Of a stretch of DNA of 64,000 nt, positions 1-12,400 are shown piece by piece (the first letter of the stretch is position 1; every line of letters starts with the position of its first letter). Made by a program: the position numbers and the translations under genes. Under the pieces are notes generated by a model. That model did not search any database, had not been told where the DNA came from, and worked only from the letters and a program-made list of their open reading frames with translations. This stretch comes from Tulasnella sp. 424 (Eukaryota; Basidiomycota; Agaricomycetes; Cantharellales; Tulasnellaceae). The stretch spans positions 62,001 to 126,000 of the forward strand of contig WSUB01000071.1 in the NCBI GenBank assembly GCA_019633425.1, written 5' to 3'.

Positions 1-3000
1 TTTGCAACTCTTCAAGAAATCTCCACGGAACTTTCAGTCCATGGTGTTGCGGTTGATACGCGAGATGGGTTGGTCCGTACATCGATTTTGATCCTCAAGG
101 AACTCAGCCCGACCATTGAGGGAAGCGAGTCCGAGCTCCAAAAGATTCTTGTACCTACCAACGCCCGCAAGCTAGCTCCAGCGCCTGAAGTCTTATTCAA
201 CGATTTGGGCGGGGACTCCACGTCCCCACCGCCTGGACTCAAGTTTGCCCATTCTCAAGTTTCTAAGCCACTCGCAAACACTCTTGGACTTCGTCGGTTG
301 AGCGAAGAGGAGTTCTCACAGGATGGAGATGGCATTGAATCGTTCCACATGGGCGAAGATCTTCCCGTTCGGATAAAAGGAGTTTTGCAAGATTATGACA
401 TCGACCTTTCCGGTAATGAATGGGTTGCAAATGCAGACGATGCTGGAGCCCACTCGGTCACGTTTCTGGTTGATGAAGCCAGCTTTGACGGTCGACGTGT
501 TATTCCCGGGCTGAATAGCTTTCAATCGGGTCCTGCATTAGTGGTGCATAACGATGGAAAATTTACGGATGAAGATTTTAGGAGGCTGGTGAATATCGGG
601 CAGGGCGGCAAATCAGGGAGGACGGACTTGATCGGTCGGTTTGGTCTTGGAGCTTTATCTTTCTATCACTTTTCCGAGGTAATAGCTCCGCTCAATCATT
701 TCACTATATCCTGCTGATGCAGTTCTCCTTTTAGCTTCCATGGGTAATATCCGGGAAATACTGCTTGTTCTTGGATCCATCCCAACAGTTTTTGCCGCGC
801 GACCGAAATGCCCGCCGCTCCGCAGCCCTTGTTCCTCTAAGTCTTTGCATGAGGTGAGCCCCTTCTTGGGAGATCAGATCATATTCTGACTCACCTGTCA
901 TAGCCGCTACCCAGATCAGCTCAAGCCACTTGAGGGTTTATTTGGGTTTAGTTCTAAATGTGACGATTATAATGGGGTGGGTTGTAGATTACATCCCGTC
1001 TTGGCTTAAATTTGACATTCGGATTAGACCCTCTTCCGGTTTCCGCTTCGGACAGCCGCTCAAGCCACGAAGAGCAAGCTGTCAGACAAGCATTTCAGCG
1101 TTGGAGACATCGCAAGACAAATCAATCATTTCTACACGTACGCTCGCCAGTCCCTGTTTTTCACCAAGTCATTGGAGAAGATCTCTGCTGTCTGCCGTAC
1201 CGCAAGGCATGATAGCATCCCCATGTGGTCCGTCCGGTCCTCACGAGAGAGAATCTCAAACGGCGCGCAGAACGAGGTCCTTGCGTCCAAACTCTCCCTC
1301 CTCCTAAAGGCTTCCGATGCAGACGAAATTTCCGAGGATTGGTTGGTTACAATGAGCGGAGTAGCGAAGGAAGAATGTCCCGGAAATCTCTGGCCCCTTT
1401 TCTCCCAACATCGCCTTCCAACAACTCTCACAGTTGGCTTAGCCATGAATTTGTCCGCCAAAGGCAGCATCACGAACTCTCGACTCTTTGCCACACTCCC
1501 ACTTCCGGTCTCCACCTCGCTTCCTGTCCACATCCATGCAAACTGGATCCTGGCCCAGGACCGGCGCTCGATCCGCTACGACGCGCTCGAAGCGGCTAGC
1601 AAAAGGCCTTCGGACTCTCTTTACAACGAGTACCTCCTCGAAAATGCAATCCCGTCCCTCTATCTCAAGACTATAGCCCTTAGTCTTCTACATTGCCCCC
1701 AATTGGTTCATCAATTTTGGCCCGGGCGGATTCATGCCGGTCCAAGTCGAGCCGTTGTCGCCAAGCTTTACAACCGGGTTGTTTCCACCGAAGAGGGGAT
1801 TCTCCTTAGTGCTAAGAATCAACCAATCTCTCCCAGCAAAGCCATTATTCACCGACCCCAGAAAACGCCAATGGTAGTGCAAAGGGTTCTCTCCAAACTC
1901 CCAATTTCGAACTACGTCCCGGATCCCTACTTCGACACCAGCTTATGGGAAGACGCCGGCCGCCTGAGGTTCGATTCACCCAAGGAAGTCTCGAAGATTC
2001 TGCGTGACAATGCCACTGCGTTGAAGGAGTTATGGCCAAATTCCAATTCCAACTCTTCATCATTCACTCCAAAAGACGTCATGTCGATCTTGGAATATTT
2101 CAAGAAGGAGGGGGAGAGTTTGGATGGGATACCATTGCTCTTGCGTGGCGATGGCAAGATCGTGGAGTTCCAAAGCTCGGGACAGCGCAAGATCTTCGCC
2201 TCCGATCGGAGGGGGATTTCCGATCTGTTTGGTTCCAGCACGATTGTGAGCCTAGCTCTCTCTGACGATGAGGCCCTGGGCCTCATCGACCCCAAGTTGA
2301 ATGTGAGAGAGCTCAGCCCGCAAGGGATCCGAGACCTGCTTGCATGTCATACCAATCCAATCACTCCCGCAAGTTTGAAAGCCATCAAAAACGCGGAGCG
2401 TGACTGGCATAGCAAGCTTCTCAAGTTCCTCACGTCTTCAGGATCCTCCGTGCAGCTCGAACAAGTGAACGATCTTCCTCTTCTTCTGGCTGTCAATCAG
2501 GAGGTAGTCGTTTCTCTGAGACACGCCAACAGTGGAAGGGTTTGGTGGCGATTCCCTCATGAAGATCGAGCCCTGAGTACCATCCTGCTCCAGCTCGAGG
2601 TCACGGCAGTAGACGTCCTACCTGGGAGGACACAGCAAATCGAGATGTTCGACCTTCAGCGCATTCTTCGGCTCTTCGGACAATTAGGGCTTTCTTTAGC
2701 ACAGGTCCTCCAGAGAGTCACTCCGGAAGATTGGGATGCGTTCGTTAAGTACATCAAGCCCTGGATTCATCACCCGTATATCAACATGCTATCCGCTGGC
2801 GAGTTTCGGACCTTGATGCAACTTCCATTATTCTTCGGGAGACAGGGCATGAACGATCTGCCCTTCGTGTCCGCTAGTCAAGTGCTCATGTTGCCGGATT
2901 CGGGACCGTTAAATGCCCTCTCCCGTTACCTTCCTCCAGAAAGCGTATTTGCAGAGTATAGCCCGGGCCTAGCCGCAATTCTTCAAAGGGGTCAACCCAC

Positions 3001-4760
3001 GAGGAAACTGTCGTTCATCAACCTCCTCGCCCAGTTACGCCTTCCTAACCAACTACCTCAAGAGGAGGACGCATCATTCTCAGCATTACTCGATTTCATC
3101 GCCGCCTCCCATCGTTATAGTTATCCTAATCGACTCATACCAGACGGAAACCGCGTCCTGCGATCCCCAAGCGAACTCTTCGACCATCGGATTGAGCTCT
3201 TCTCAATGGCTTTTGAAGGTCGGGGCGAACGCTTCGTCCACCCAAACTTCCGCCACTTGATCGATAGATTCGTTGGTCTGGGGGTTCAACGCGATGTCAC
3301 CTCACATATACTCTTGAGGTGCATTGAAGCCGTAGATCATGATGCTGTACAGGGACTAGATCCGGTATCTCGCGCTCGGGGGTTCTGGGACTACATCAAC
3401 GCCGCGCCACCATAACTCAGGCAAATCCCATTCGACAGAATTCGACGACTTCGTTTCCTTCCTCGTCACACTCAGCGCCACCCATCGGACCCCGACTTCG
3501 ATGGTTATGCTCGGGACTTTCCAAATGTGGTTTCACTCGACGATCTGTGTGCACCAGGCCACGATTCGGTTGTGTGGCTTCAGCGTGCAAGATTCGTGGG
3601 TTTCCCCTCACGCCACCTGACAGCAGTTTATCCGCAGATTGGTATACCTACCCTGGCTGACGTTGTAAGTGATGATCGCTGATTGCCTTCATTGAGGGAG
3701 TCGTCTCACGGGATCCACCCAACAGCTTAAACACCTCAACTACCTTATGACCGACGTTTCGCCCAATCGTCCGCAATCATACATTGTCCTCGAAGATATC
3801 AAAAAAGTATACAACTGGCTCATGAGCAATGCGGGAGGGCAATTAGAATCATTGGCTAAACACCGTCTGTGGCTAAATGTCGATTCTGCACAGGATGATT
3901 GGACTTGGCATGCGGCGGATGAACTCGTATTCGGCCTCGCTTACGACACTGGCGGCCGTTTCGTGGTTCGGAGCCTTTTACTTCCCTATCGCATCTTGTT
4001 ACTCGGCGCCGGTGCTCATGAATACCGCGTGGCGAGCCTACCAACACTAACGTCGTCGGCCACGAATATTCCCCACCCTGAAATGGTCCGCTCAGGATGG
4101 AGCAAACTGCGAGAAACTCGTCAGCTATTCGACATTTGCTTCAAGGTCCAGGGACGAGAGATTCCGGCGCACCGCGGGATGTTGGCCGCTATGATCCCCC
4201 ATTTCGAGACCGCCTTTGCAGGCTCGTTCAGAGAGAGCGTCGTCTCCGGCGACGACACCGAACTCCCCGTTTACCGCTTGCCCAAACAGGAGGCGGAATC
4301 TGCATTCGCTGTTCAGTCCGTCGTTGGTATGTAGTGCTCGCTGCGGTAACACTCGACTGTTATAAACTGATAGCCCAACAATACAGACTACGTATATACC
4401 GGAACGTTCAGTCGTCCCACCTTTTCCAATCTAGACGGTGCGACTTTTCTAATCCAACTTTTTCTTGGCGCTCACGGTCTTGTATTGCAGAGGCTGATAC
4501 CGCGCTAGAGGAGCTCTTAGACCTGATGTCATTGTCAAAACTCTGGGACATTCCAGAGCTAGCGAACGGGGCCGTAAAAGCAATAGTTGATCTCGAACTC
4601 ATCCGGTTTGACAACTGCGATGAGGGTAAGTTCGTATTCCTCAGGCTCATCGGTCGTGATAGCTTACGCTGCTGTATCAGTCCTCGAACATGCCGAAGCA
4701 TGCCAAATGACGGCGCTCATTACCCTCTGCCAGAGGACGAAGGAGCAAAACCGGTGGTAG
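1..4760 (+). pseudogene. Copy A: 3' part of a sacsin-sacsin-BTB giant gene, broken by a nonsense codon
   Basis: The window opens inside exon 6. Exons by homology with the complete copies: 1-678, 735-853, 904-976, 1028-3664, 3726-4326, 4387-4437, 4491-4625, 4681-4760; exon lengths match copy B. Exon 6 holds the second Bergerat ATPase with an intact N-box (NEWVANADDAGA), HNDG and GRFGLGALSFYH. Exon 9 carries the sacsin-type LPLPVSTSLPVHIHA segment. Exons 10-13 encode a complete BTB domain (FKVQGREIPAHRGMLAAMIP, then DYVYTGTF). Exon 9 has an in-frame TAA at 3413-3415 where the other copies have CAA (Gln); the frame stays open on both sides. Translation would stop about 372 residues early and lose the whole BTB domain. 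The normal terminator region also differs, with TAG at 4758 one codon before the TAA used in copy E. The exon 11 donor is gtgcga instead of gtgaga. Sequence is closest to copies B and E. It is a recent pseudogene, a truncated ATPase-only product, or a base-call error; a single lesion cannot decide. Confidence 0.
3413..3415 (+). other. Premature stop codon (CAA to TAA) in exon 9 of copy A
   Basis: Copies B to F read Pro-Gln-Leu or Pro-Pro-Leu followed by Arg at this place (AAPPQLRQIPFD in B). Copy A reads Ala-Pro-Pro then TAA, and downstream codons resume the conserved LRQIPFD without a frame change. It is one C-to-T transition in a CpA context. Confidence 0.
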
Positions 4761-5069
4761 TAAATTGGCTGGAGTTGAATGTATATGTTGCCCTGGGTAT
4801 TTGTCCAGGAATCGAGAGAAGCTCCGCGGCCATTGTGATAAAGTAAACATCGGTTGATCTTGTGCGTCACCAAGGCGTTGGGCAGGTTTTTTTTTTTCGA
4901 GACAGATGTCGTTGGAGTACGAGCGCTGAGGATGTCAATGGTTCCAGCATGGAAGTAGGTGGGTCGCACAAGGGGAGGTGATGTCCGGAATCCGAACATG
5001 CGGCGGGTGTGGGAAATGAAGTCTAGGGCATGTTCGAATTCGAGAAACCGATTACTATATAATAACCAA

Positions 5070-5170
5070 GCACTGACCCTTTTGACCCCCCGCCGAAATT
5101 CGCCGACCAATTGACCTATCGAACTGACCTGTTTTGACCCCAATTGACAGACCCATTTTGAATTGACCCT
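5070..5170. repeat. Cluster of degenerate TTGACC/TGACCC motifs
   Basis: About seven TGAC(C) hexamers occur in roughly 100 bases, several as TTGACC or TTTGACCCC. This density is not seen in the other intergenic gaps. It may be a decayed short tandem repeat or a binding-site cluster; nothing in the sequence decides. Confidence 0.
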
Positions 5171-6220
5171 GACATCACTGGAGAAACGTATGTAGTTTTC
5201 TCAGCTAGAATCGTAGCTTATTCTATTAGAAAATGCTCGGGTGGTGTTTAGGACTCGGAAACGGCCCGAACATGGGCTGCTCGCTCTCACACATTGCCGC
5301 CGTGTTCTGAGCCGGAACATTACCACTCTCCCCTTGTCGTCCGACCGTCAATATTTGCCCCGTCTCATACAGGGCCAAATGAACATCGACGGATTTTTCA
5401 CTCCCCCATTTAGCTTCAAGTGTTATCGCGGGCTAAATTTGGGATTGAGAAGGATGTTGTTGGAATATGAACGTCGAGGATGTCCATATGTGGCGTGAGC
5501 GGCGGGTGTGGAAGATAGTCGGCTCCAGCGTGTCCATACAACGTCAAACCAACATCGACGGGTTGCACGCTTCCTCGCCTGGCTTCGAACTTTAACCTCA
5601 AGAACCGAAATCCCAGCAGCAATTGCCACCACTAGTTTCATGGAATATCAAGCCATGGCCTAGTACGAGATCCAAATTCCAACGGAGTGGACTGTACATT
5701 CGCTCGCCTTCGCCTAGCTCCCTCCGTGCTCGTGCACCGACTAATCTTTGTTCAACGCGATAACCTGGATCTCATATGGTCATTGACTGTCTCGTCTCTA
5801 CCACCAGCCAGATTTCCGAAGGCCATTGGGCCAGAGATGTTTGTAAGTGAGAGCAACTAGCATGTTGTGGCCAATTCGCTAACTCATATTCGACCTCTTC
5901 CCTTACCCCTGACAGTGCAGTTCGTTGTAAAGGGGTCAGAAAAGACCCTGGATTAAGTCTAAGTCCCGTGCACACATTAGGTCTCGTGCACATATCTTTA
6001 AAACGGTCAAGGATATCCGAATCGTGCCGCCCTCTACCTCCATACTGAGTTCGTTGCCTGAACTTGTGAGCCCCGATTCCATTGGAGCTTATCTAAGCTC
6101 CCTTCTAGTCACGGTTTCGGAGGAAGATGTCTTGGCTGGCAAGAAATCGTGATTGTCGGCGGTTCGGCTTGGTACGAGGTTTTGTTAACTCAGGGCTCCC
6201 CTAGCCCGTCTGACAGTACC

Positions 6221-6444
6221 CTCCGACAGAAATTCGTTACACAAATTAACGGTTATCGCAGCAGCGTCCGGGGTCCTAAGCAGCCCCCAACGCAGGGCCC
6301 TCCCATTAGTCTCAAAAAGGCAACTTTCTGGACCTCCCGCCTTCTATGGAAACACGTTCCACGACAAAGCTGTGCTGTGTGGTGAGGGCGCTATGCCTGT
6401 TCTTTGATCGTTTTACTTGTCTCCTCTACCTGCTCTACTCAACA
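6221..6444 (+). promoter_or_regulatory. Conserved upstream block and pyrimidine-rich leader of copy B
   Basis: The segment contains CGACAGAAATTC, then GGGTCCTAAGCAGCCCCCAAC, then CTCAAAAAGGCAACTTTC, and ends in a CT-rich stretch directly before ACAATGCC. The same ordered blocks occur before C (from 16313), D (from 26128) and E (from 35755). Conservation in order and distance suggests promoter and 5' leader. Recent duplication alone could also explain it. Confidence 0.
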
Positions 6445-9400
6445 ATGCCGAGCCTCGAAAGGGAAGAGGTGGACGTCACAGCCTCACTGAGGAATATTCT
6501 TGACAATTATCCAGCTGGTAAGGCGACCTTGCGCGAAATCCTTCAAAATACCGACGATGCTGGAGCGAAAACACAGGTGAGCCTTGGCTGATATATGGTG
6601 TATTCTCGTCAATTTCCTGATGAGAAACATCAGACATTTGTCTTGGACACGCGTTCCTTTGAATCAAACTCTCTGGTCGATCCTGAGCTAGCTATCTGCC
6701 AGGGACCCGCCATCATTGCTACGAACGACGGTTACTTCAAGGACAAAGATTGGAAGGCAATAAAAACGATTCTCAACTCATCAAAGAGGCAGGACGAAAA
6801 TAGTGCAGGGAAATACGGCCTAGGATTTCGGGCCTGCTACCATGTAAGGCGGCATGTCCAGGTGATCATTTCAACCTGAACTGACGCAGCTGGACCCTTA
6901 TTTTTAGGTCACGGACACCCCACACATCCTCTCCGGTGACAAGCTTCTAATCCTTGACCCGCATGCGCGCGTCGAGAAGTTTCAGGGCGGTTTCGGTCTG
7001 AAAACTAAGCGCGTCCTGAACGAGGAGAACGAGATTGAGCGCGAAGTGTACAAGGACCACTTTACCCCCTTCAGCGCCGTCCTCAAGCCAGATGACGAAA
7101 TTTACTCAGGAACCGCCATTCGACTCCCACTTCGCTTACCGGGATCCCAAAGCAAGCTCGAGTCGGCTCCGACCCGGGTCGAGGACGCGCGTAGAATGTT
7201 CAGCGATTTTATCGCAAAGGAGCTCCCCGAGGCCATGCTCTTTTTGAAGAATATCACAGAGATCAAGCTTATGGAAATCGACACGAACAGCGTAGAGACT
7301 GTTCTCGCTACAGCTACGCTCGAGAAGGCAGATGTTGTCGCGCCTCAGTGGAGTGGAGATCGTGGCAAGCTTCAGGAAACCAGCCACCATCGTCTCACAA
7401 TAACCTTCCAAATCGGGTCTGGCCTCCCGTTCACAAGGGGCTGGATTATTACACAGTTTACGGAGAAACACGAGACCGTGTCTGGTCACATGGCTCGGCG
7501 CCTCCAACGTTCTCAGAACGATGTCGAAGTGGACATGGCCAAGGGCAAGCTTTTTCCGCACGTCGCTCTCGCTCTACCCATCCCGCAAGACAACGCCACC
7601 GCCACCCCGGGGCTCCATGGACGGCTTTTCACTCTTCTCCCAGTACCCATTGTTACCAATTTCCCCGTGCACATCAACGCTGTGTTTGCTCTTCTCCCCA
7701 ATCGTCAGAGCCTGCAGAACACAATGGATTTAGAGGCAGGGAGCCGCGCGGAGTAAGTAAAAAACAAGATTGATCTTGGCCTCCTGTCTCAGAACTGACG
7801 TTATTTTTGAAATGCAGGTTCTTGGTCGAGTGGAATCGCGTCATATTCTTCGAGTTCGTGCCCAAGGCATGGGCGGCACTTCTCGATCACCTCGTGACTC
7901 TGTCGTCTGCCAATTCCTCTGTTCCTCCCTCCTCCATCATCAACGTATTAGACGCATGGCCTGGTCCTGTTGCGAGCCAAGATGGAGACCCGGGTTACTG
8001 GTACCCCGTCCCATCTCGACTCCTAGAGGAAGCGGCCGATAGAGTCGTCTGGCCTTTACACGGAAAGAAATCTCAATTCTCCGCCCTCGGTGATATTCTA
8101 GTGGGAGAGAAAGGAGAGAGTGTTGCCCCGCTCGCATCACTTGAGGCGTGCAGTGTTCCTTTGGTCGTCGTTCCACAGCGGGTCTACAACCTTATCAAAA
8201 CGTCAGTGTTCAAGAAGACAATTCTTTCTCCAGAAACTGCTTATTCCCAACTCAAGGTGACTAGCCTAAATTTCTCCCAAAACCTTGATTGACCTTACTC
8301 ATTTGTTACTACGAAGAAAAACTCACACAAGCTGTCCGATCTCGACGCTCTACCTCGAAAGCTAATTTGCGACTACCTCGTCTCTGCCAACGATATCCGT
8401 CTTATCCTTGACCTTCCCATCATCCCGCAAGGTGACAATGAACATACTTCAATCACGTCTCACGGCGAGCACATCATGGCAAACGAGTCCGAAACGAGTA
8501 TCTTCGGCGACGTGGACCAAAACCTCCTTACTGGAAAGTGTATGTCCAATGCAACCCAACAACTCCTCCTCGGGGATCCGGCGGGAAGGGTTCGGCTTGT
8601 TAGTCCTGCCGATGTCGTCCGCTACTTAGAGAGCCAAGTGCGAACCTTCGACGGCATGGCTCGGGCCGATCACCCAATTAGCGCGAGGCGCACGACGTTC
8701 GAATGGTTTATCAGATTCTGGAAGTGGCTTGATGAATGGGAGAAGCTCAGCGAGTTGATAAACGACTCCGCTGCGTGGGGCAGGATTCGGAACGCTCATG
8801 CTCTACCTATATGTCTGTCGGGCGAGAGGTTTGACCTTCGACACGTCGCAAAGTCCGCAATCCGACCTGCCGGCCTGGACGCCGAGGTCGTAGCGGCGTT
8901 GATCGCTCTAGAGATCCCAATGCTCGACACCTCAATGTCCGAAGGCAAGGCCGTTCAACAAGTGTCAAAGGACCACAGCGACGTCGTTTTCATCCTCCAG
9001 AGCCTTCCAAAGAAGAAATCACCTACGCTGGCACTCCTTAATCAAGAATCTCGCCGGACGTTGCATGACTTCTTCACTCAGCAGCTGTCCGCCTATCTTC
9101 GGTCCGCCCCTCAAGAATCTCGACCGACGTTGCGTGAGTTCTTCACTCAGCAGTTGTTCACCTACCGTCGGCCCGCCCCAAAAACTCTCGAACGAGCAAC
9201 GCTCAGCGCCGAGTTACGCAGTACGTTGCGAACTCTACCAATCTTTCCCATCTTCAACCCTGGTTCTCGAGACAACAACATCACGTTCGACGTTGCTCCA
9301 GAAGGTGCCTGTTTCGTGGACGACTCCGTTGGGGTCATTCCGAACATTCGAGGCACAGTTTTCGTCAGCTATGACCAAGGAAAAACTCTCCACACCGCAT

Positions 9401-12400
9401 TGGGGGAGCAGGATATACTTGGAGAGATTGTCATCTTGCAAAAGGCCATTGGCCCAGATGAATGGAGTCAGCAAGACAGCGTACCAGGTCTCGTCTCAGC
9501 TCTGGTGGACAGGCTGATCAATCGGCTGAACGAGTTGGGAGCCCCAACCCGGGAAATAATTGCAGAACTTCCAATTGTGGAAGTGGATGGGCGAGCTGGT
9601 CGGCGGAGTCCAAAGGAAGTGATCGATCCGAGCTCAGAACTTGTTGGGCTTTACGACGTAGAGGACGGGGTCTTGCCTATCGGACAGTTTGCGGAGGGCG
9701 CGGGATCTTATATCAGCCTGCTGCGAACCTACAAGATGATTCGTACCACATTGACGCCTTCTGCAATTGCGGAACGGGTCGCCCGCATCTCGGATCAGTC
9801 ACGGCCGATGAAAGATAGAGCGGAGAAAAGTTTACACCTGCTCAAGCTTCTCGAATCGTACACTCGACCTGACGAGCCCATCTTAACCCCTGATATCGTC
9901 GAAATTCTGGTCAGGGCGGCGTGGCTCCCGGTCGGGGATGCATTTCATAGGCCATCGGAGTGTTGGGATAGCCGGTCGAAGGACGTGTTGCTTTGCGATC
10001 TAGTCTTTCCACGCATCCAATTCTCCGTCACCAGTGGTCATCTTCGGGATTGTTTTGGATGGACTCGAGTTCCGTTTACCACTCTCAAGGCCCAACTATT
10101 CAAAGTCCTAGAGGTCGATCCGAAATCCTCGAACACACCCCAGACAAACGACTTGGATAGAATAGAGGCGGTGTTGCGGGAGCTTGCTTCCGAATTCAAG
10201 GCTGGTCGGCTTTTGCGGGAGGATATCGGGTCGTTGGTTGCAGCCTTGGGAGATGCTGCGTGGGTTCCTACTGCATCACGAAGTCGATGTGCGGCTCGGC
10301 AAGCCATGCTGGAACAGATTGATCTTGGCATGAAGTACCATTCGGTCATTCCATCCTTGCTCCGATCCACCGGTATGGAGGAGCTTCTGAAACAAATGGA
10401 GATCCCCCGCCGGTAAGGACTTGTTGTGGTTTAAGCAGCATGTTCAGCATTTTAACGGCGTTTAATAGTCCCACTAAGGCCTCGCTTTTTTCAACTCTTC
10501 AAGAAATTTCCACGGAACTTTCGGCCCCGGGTGTTGCGGTGGATACGCGAGATGGGTTGGTCCGTACATCGATCTTGATCCTCGAGGAACTCAAGCGGAC
10601 CATTGGGGGAAGCGAGTCCGAGTTCCAAAAGATTCTTGTACCTACCGACGCGTGCCAGCTGGCTCCAGCCCCTGAAGTCTTATTCAACGATTTAGGCGGG
10701 GACCGCACGTCCCCACCGCCTGGACTCAACTTTGCCCATTCCCAAGTTTCTCAGTCACTCGCAAGCATTCTTGGACTTCGTTGGTTGAGCGAAGAGGAGT
10801 TCTCGCAGGATGGAGATGGCATCGAATCGTTCCACATGGGCGAAGATCTTCCCGTCGGAATAAAAGGAGTTTTGCAAGATTATGACATCGACCTTTCCGG
10901 TAATGATTGGGTTGCCAAAGCAGACAATGCTGGGGCCCACTCCGTCACGTTTCTTGTTGATGAAGCCAGCTTTGACGGTCGAGGTGTTATTGCCGGGTTG
11001 AATAGCTTTCAATCGGGTCCTGCATTAGTGGTGCATAACGATGGAAAATTTACGGATGAGGATTTTAGGAGGCTGGTGAATATCGGGCAGGGCGGCAAAT
11101 CAGGGAGGACGGAATTGACCAGTCGGTTTGGTCTTGGAGCTTTATCTTTCTATCACTTTTCTGAGGTAATAGCTCCACTCAATCATTTCGCTATACTCCG
11201 CTGATGCCGTGCGCCTTTTAGTTTCCGTGGGTAGTATCCGGGAAATACTGCTTGTTCTTGGATCCATCCCAACAGTTTTTGCCGCGCGACCGAAATGCCC
11301 GCCGTTCCGCAGCTCTCGTTCCTCTAAGTCTTTGCATGAGGTGAGCCCTTTTTTAGGATATCAGATCATATTCTGACTCACTTTGTCATAGCCGCTACCC
11401 AGACCAGCTCAAGCCACTCGAGGGTTTATTCGGGTTTAGCTCTAAAGATGGCGATTACAATGGGGTGGGTTGTATATTACATCAATGGCTACTCTTGGCT
11501 TAAATCTGACATTCGGGTTAGACCCTCTTCCGGTTTCCGCTTCGGACAGCCGCTCAAGCTACGAAGAGCAAGCTTTTAGACAAGTATTTCAGCGCGGGAG
11601 ACATCACAAGACAAATCAATCACTTCTACGCTTACGCTCGCCAGTCTCTGTTCTTCACCAAGTCCTTGGACGAGATCTCTGCTCTCTGCCGTACCGCAAG
11701 GCACGACAGCATCCCCATGTGGTCCGTCCGGTCCTCACGAGAAAGAATCTCGAACGACGCGCAGAACCAGGTCCTTGCGTCCAAACTCTCCCTTGTCCTA
11801 AAGGCTTCCGACGCAAACGAAATCTCCGAGGATTGGTTAATTACAAAGAGCGAAGGAGCGATGGAAGAATTTCCCGAAAACCTCCGGCCTGTTTTCTCCC
11901 GACATCGCCTTCCAACAGCTCCCACATGCGGCTTAGCCCTGAATTTGTCCGCCCAAAGTAGCATCCCGAACTCTCGACTCTTTTCCACACTCCCACTCAC
12001 TGTGTCCACCTCGCTTCCTGTTCACATCCATGCAACCTGGATCCTGGCCCAGGACCGGCGCTCGATCCGCTACGACGCGGCAGATGCGGCTAGCCACAGG
12101 CCTTTGGACTCTCGTTACAACGAGTACCTCCTCGAAAATGCAATCGTGTCCCTCTATCTCAAGACTTTGGCCCTTGCTCTTCTGCATTGCCCCAGATTGG
12201 TTCATCAATTTTGGCCCAGGAGGACCTATGACGATCTAACTCGAGCCGTTGTCACACAAATTCACAAGCGGATTGTCTCAACCCAAGAGACGATTCTCCT
12301 CAGTGCTAGGAATCAACCGATCTCGCCTAGCAAAGCCATTATTCACCGGTCCAACAAAACGCCAATGGTAGTGCAAAGGGTTCTCACCAAACTCCAAATT

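Larger units (their letters stand above)
4761..6444. other. Intergenic region A-B with repeated short modules and a TTGACC-rich patch
   Basis: No gene is supported; open frames here are short and have no homologue-like pattern. The A 3' flank contains a block around 4847-4935 (poly-T run near 4888, then a GTCGTTGGAGTACGAGCG core) that recurs after copy B at 15366-15455 and, more diverged, after E at 44870-44960. A related module (core TTGTTGGAATATGAACGTCG) lies at 5449-5490. Next to it are repeated segments with the core AACATCGACGG (near 5384 and 5551). A cluster of TGACC motifs lies at 5070-5170. From about 5640 to the ATG the sequence resembles the upstream regions of C and D. Confidence 0.

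Noticed and set aside
1..4760. Repeat-induced point mutation as the cause of the A lesion
   Set aside because: Only one C-to-T change creates a stop and no excess of C-to-T changes is visible across the copies. C is broken by duplication, deletion and splice-site change instead.
10440..11204. Exon 6 of B (and equivalents) as a separate 254-residue protein
   Set aside because: It joins exon 5 and exon 7 in frame through consensus GT-AG introns in every copy, and the open frame simply runs on into intron 6.
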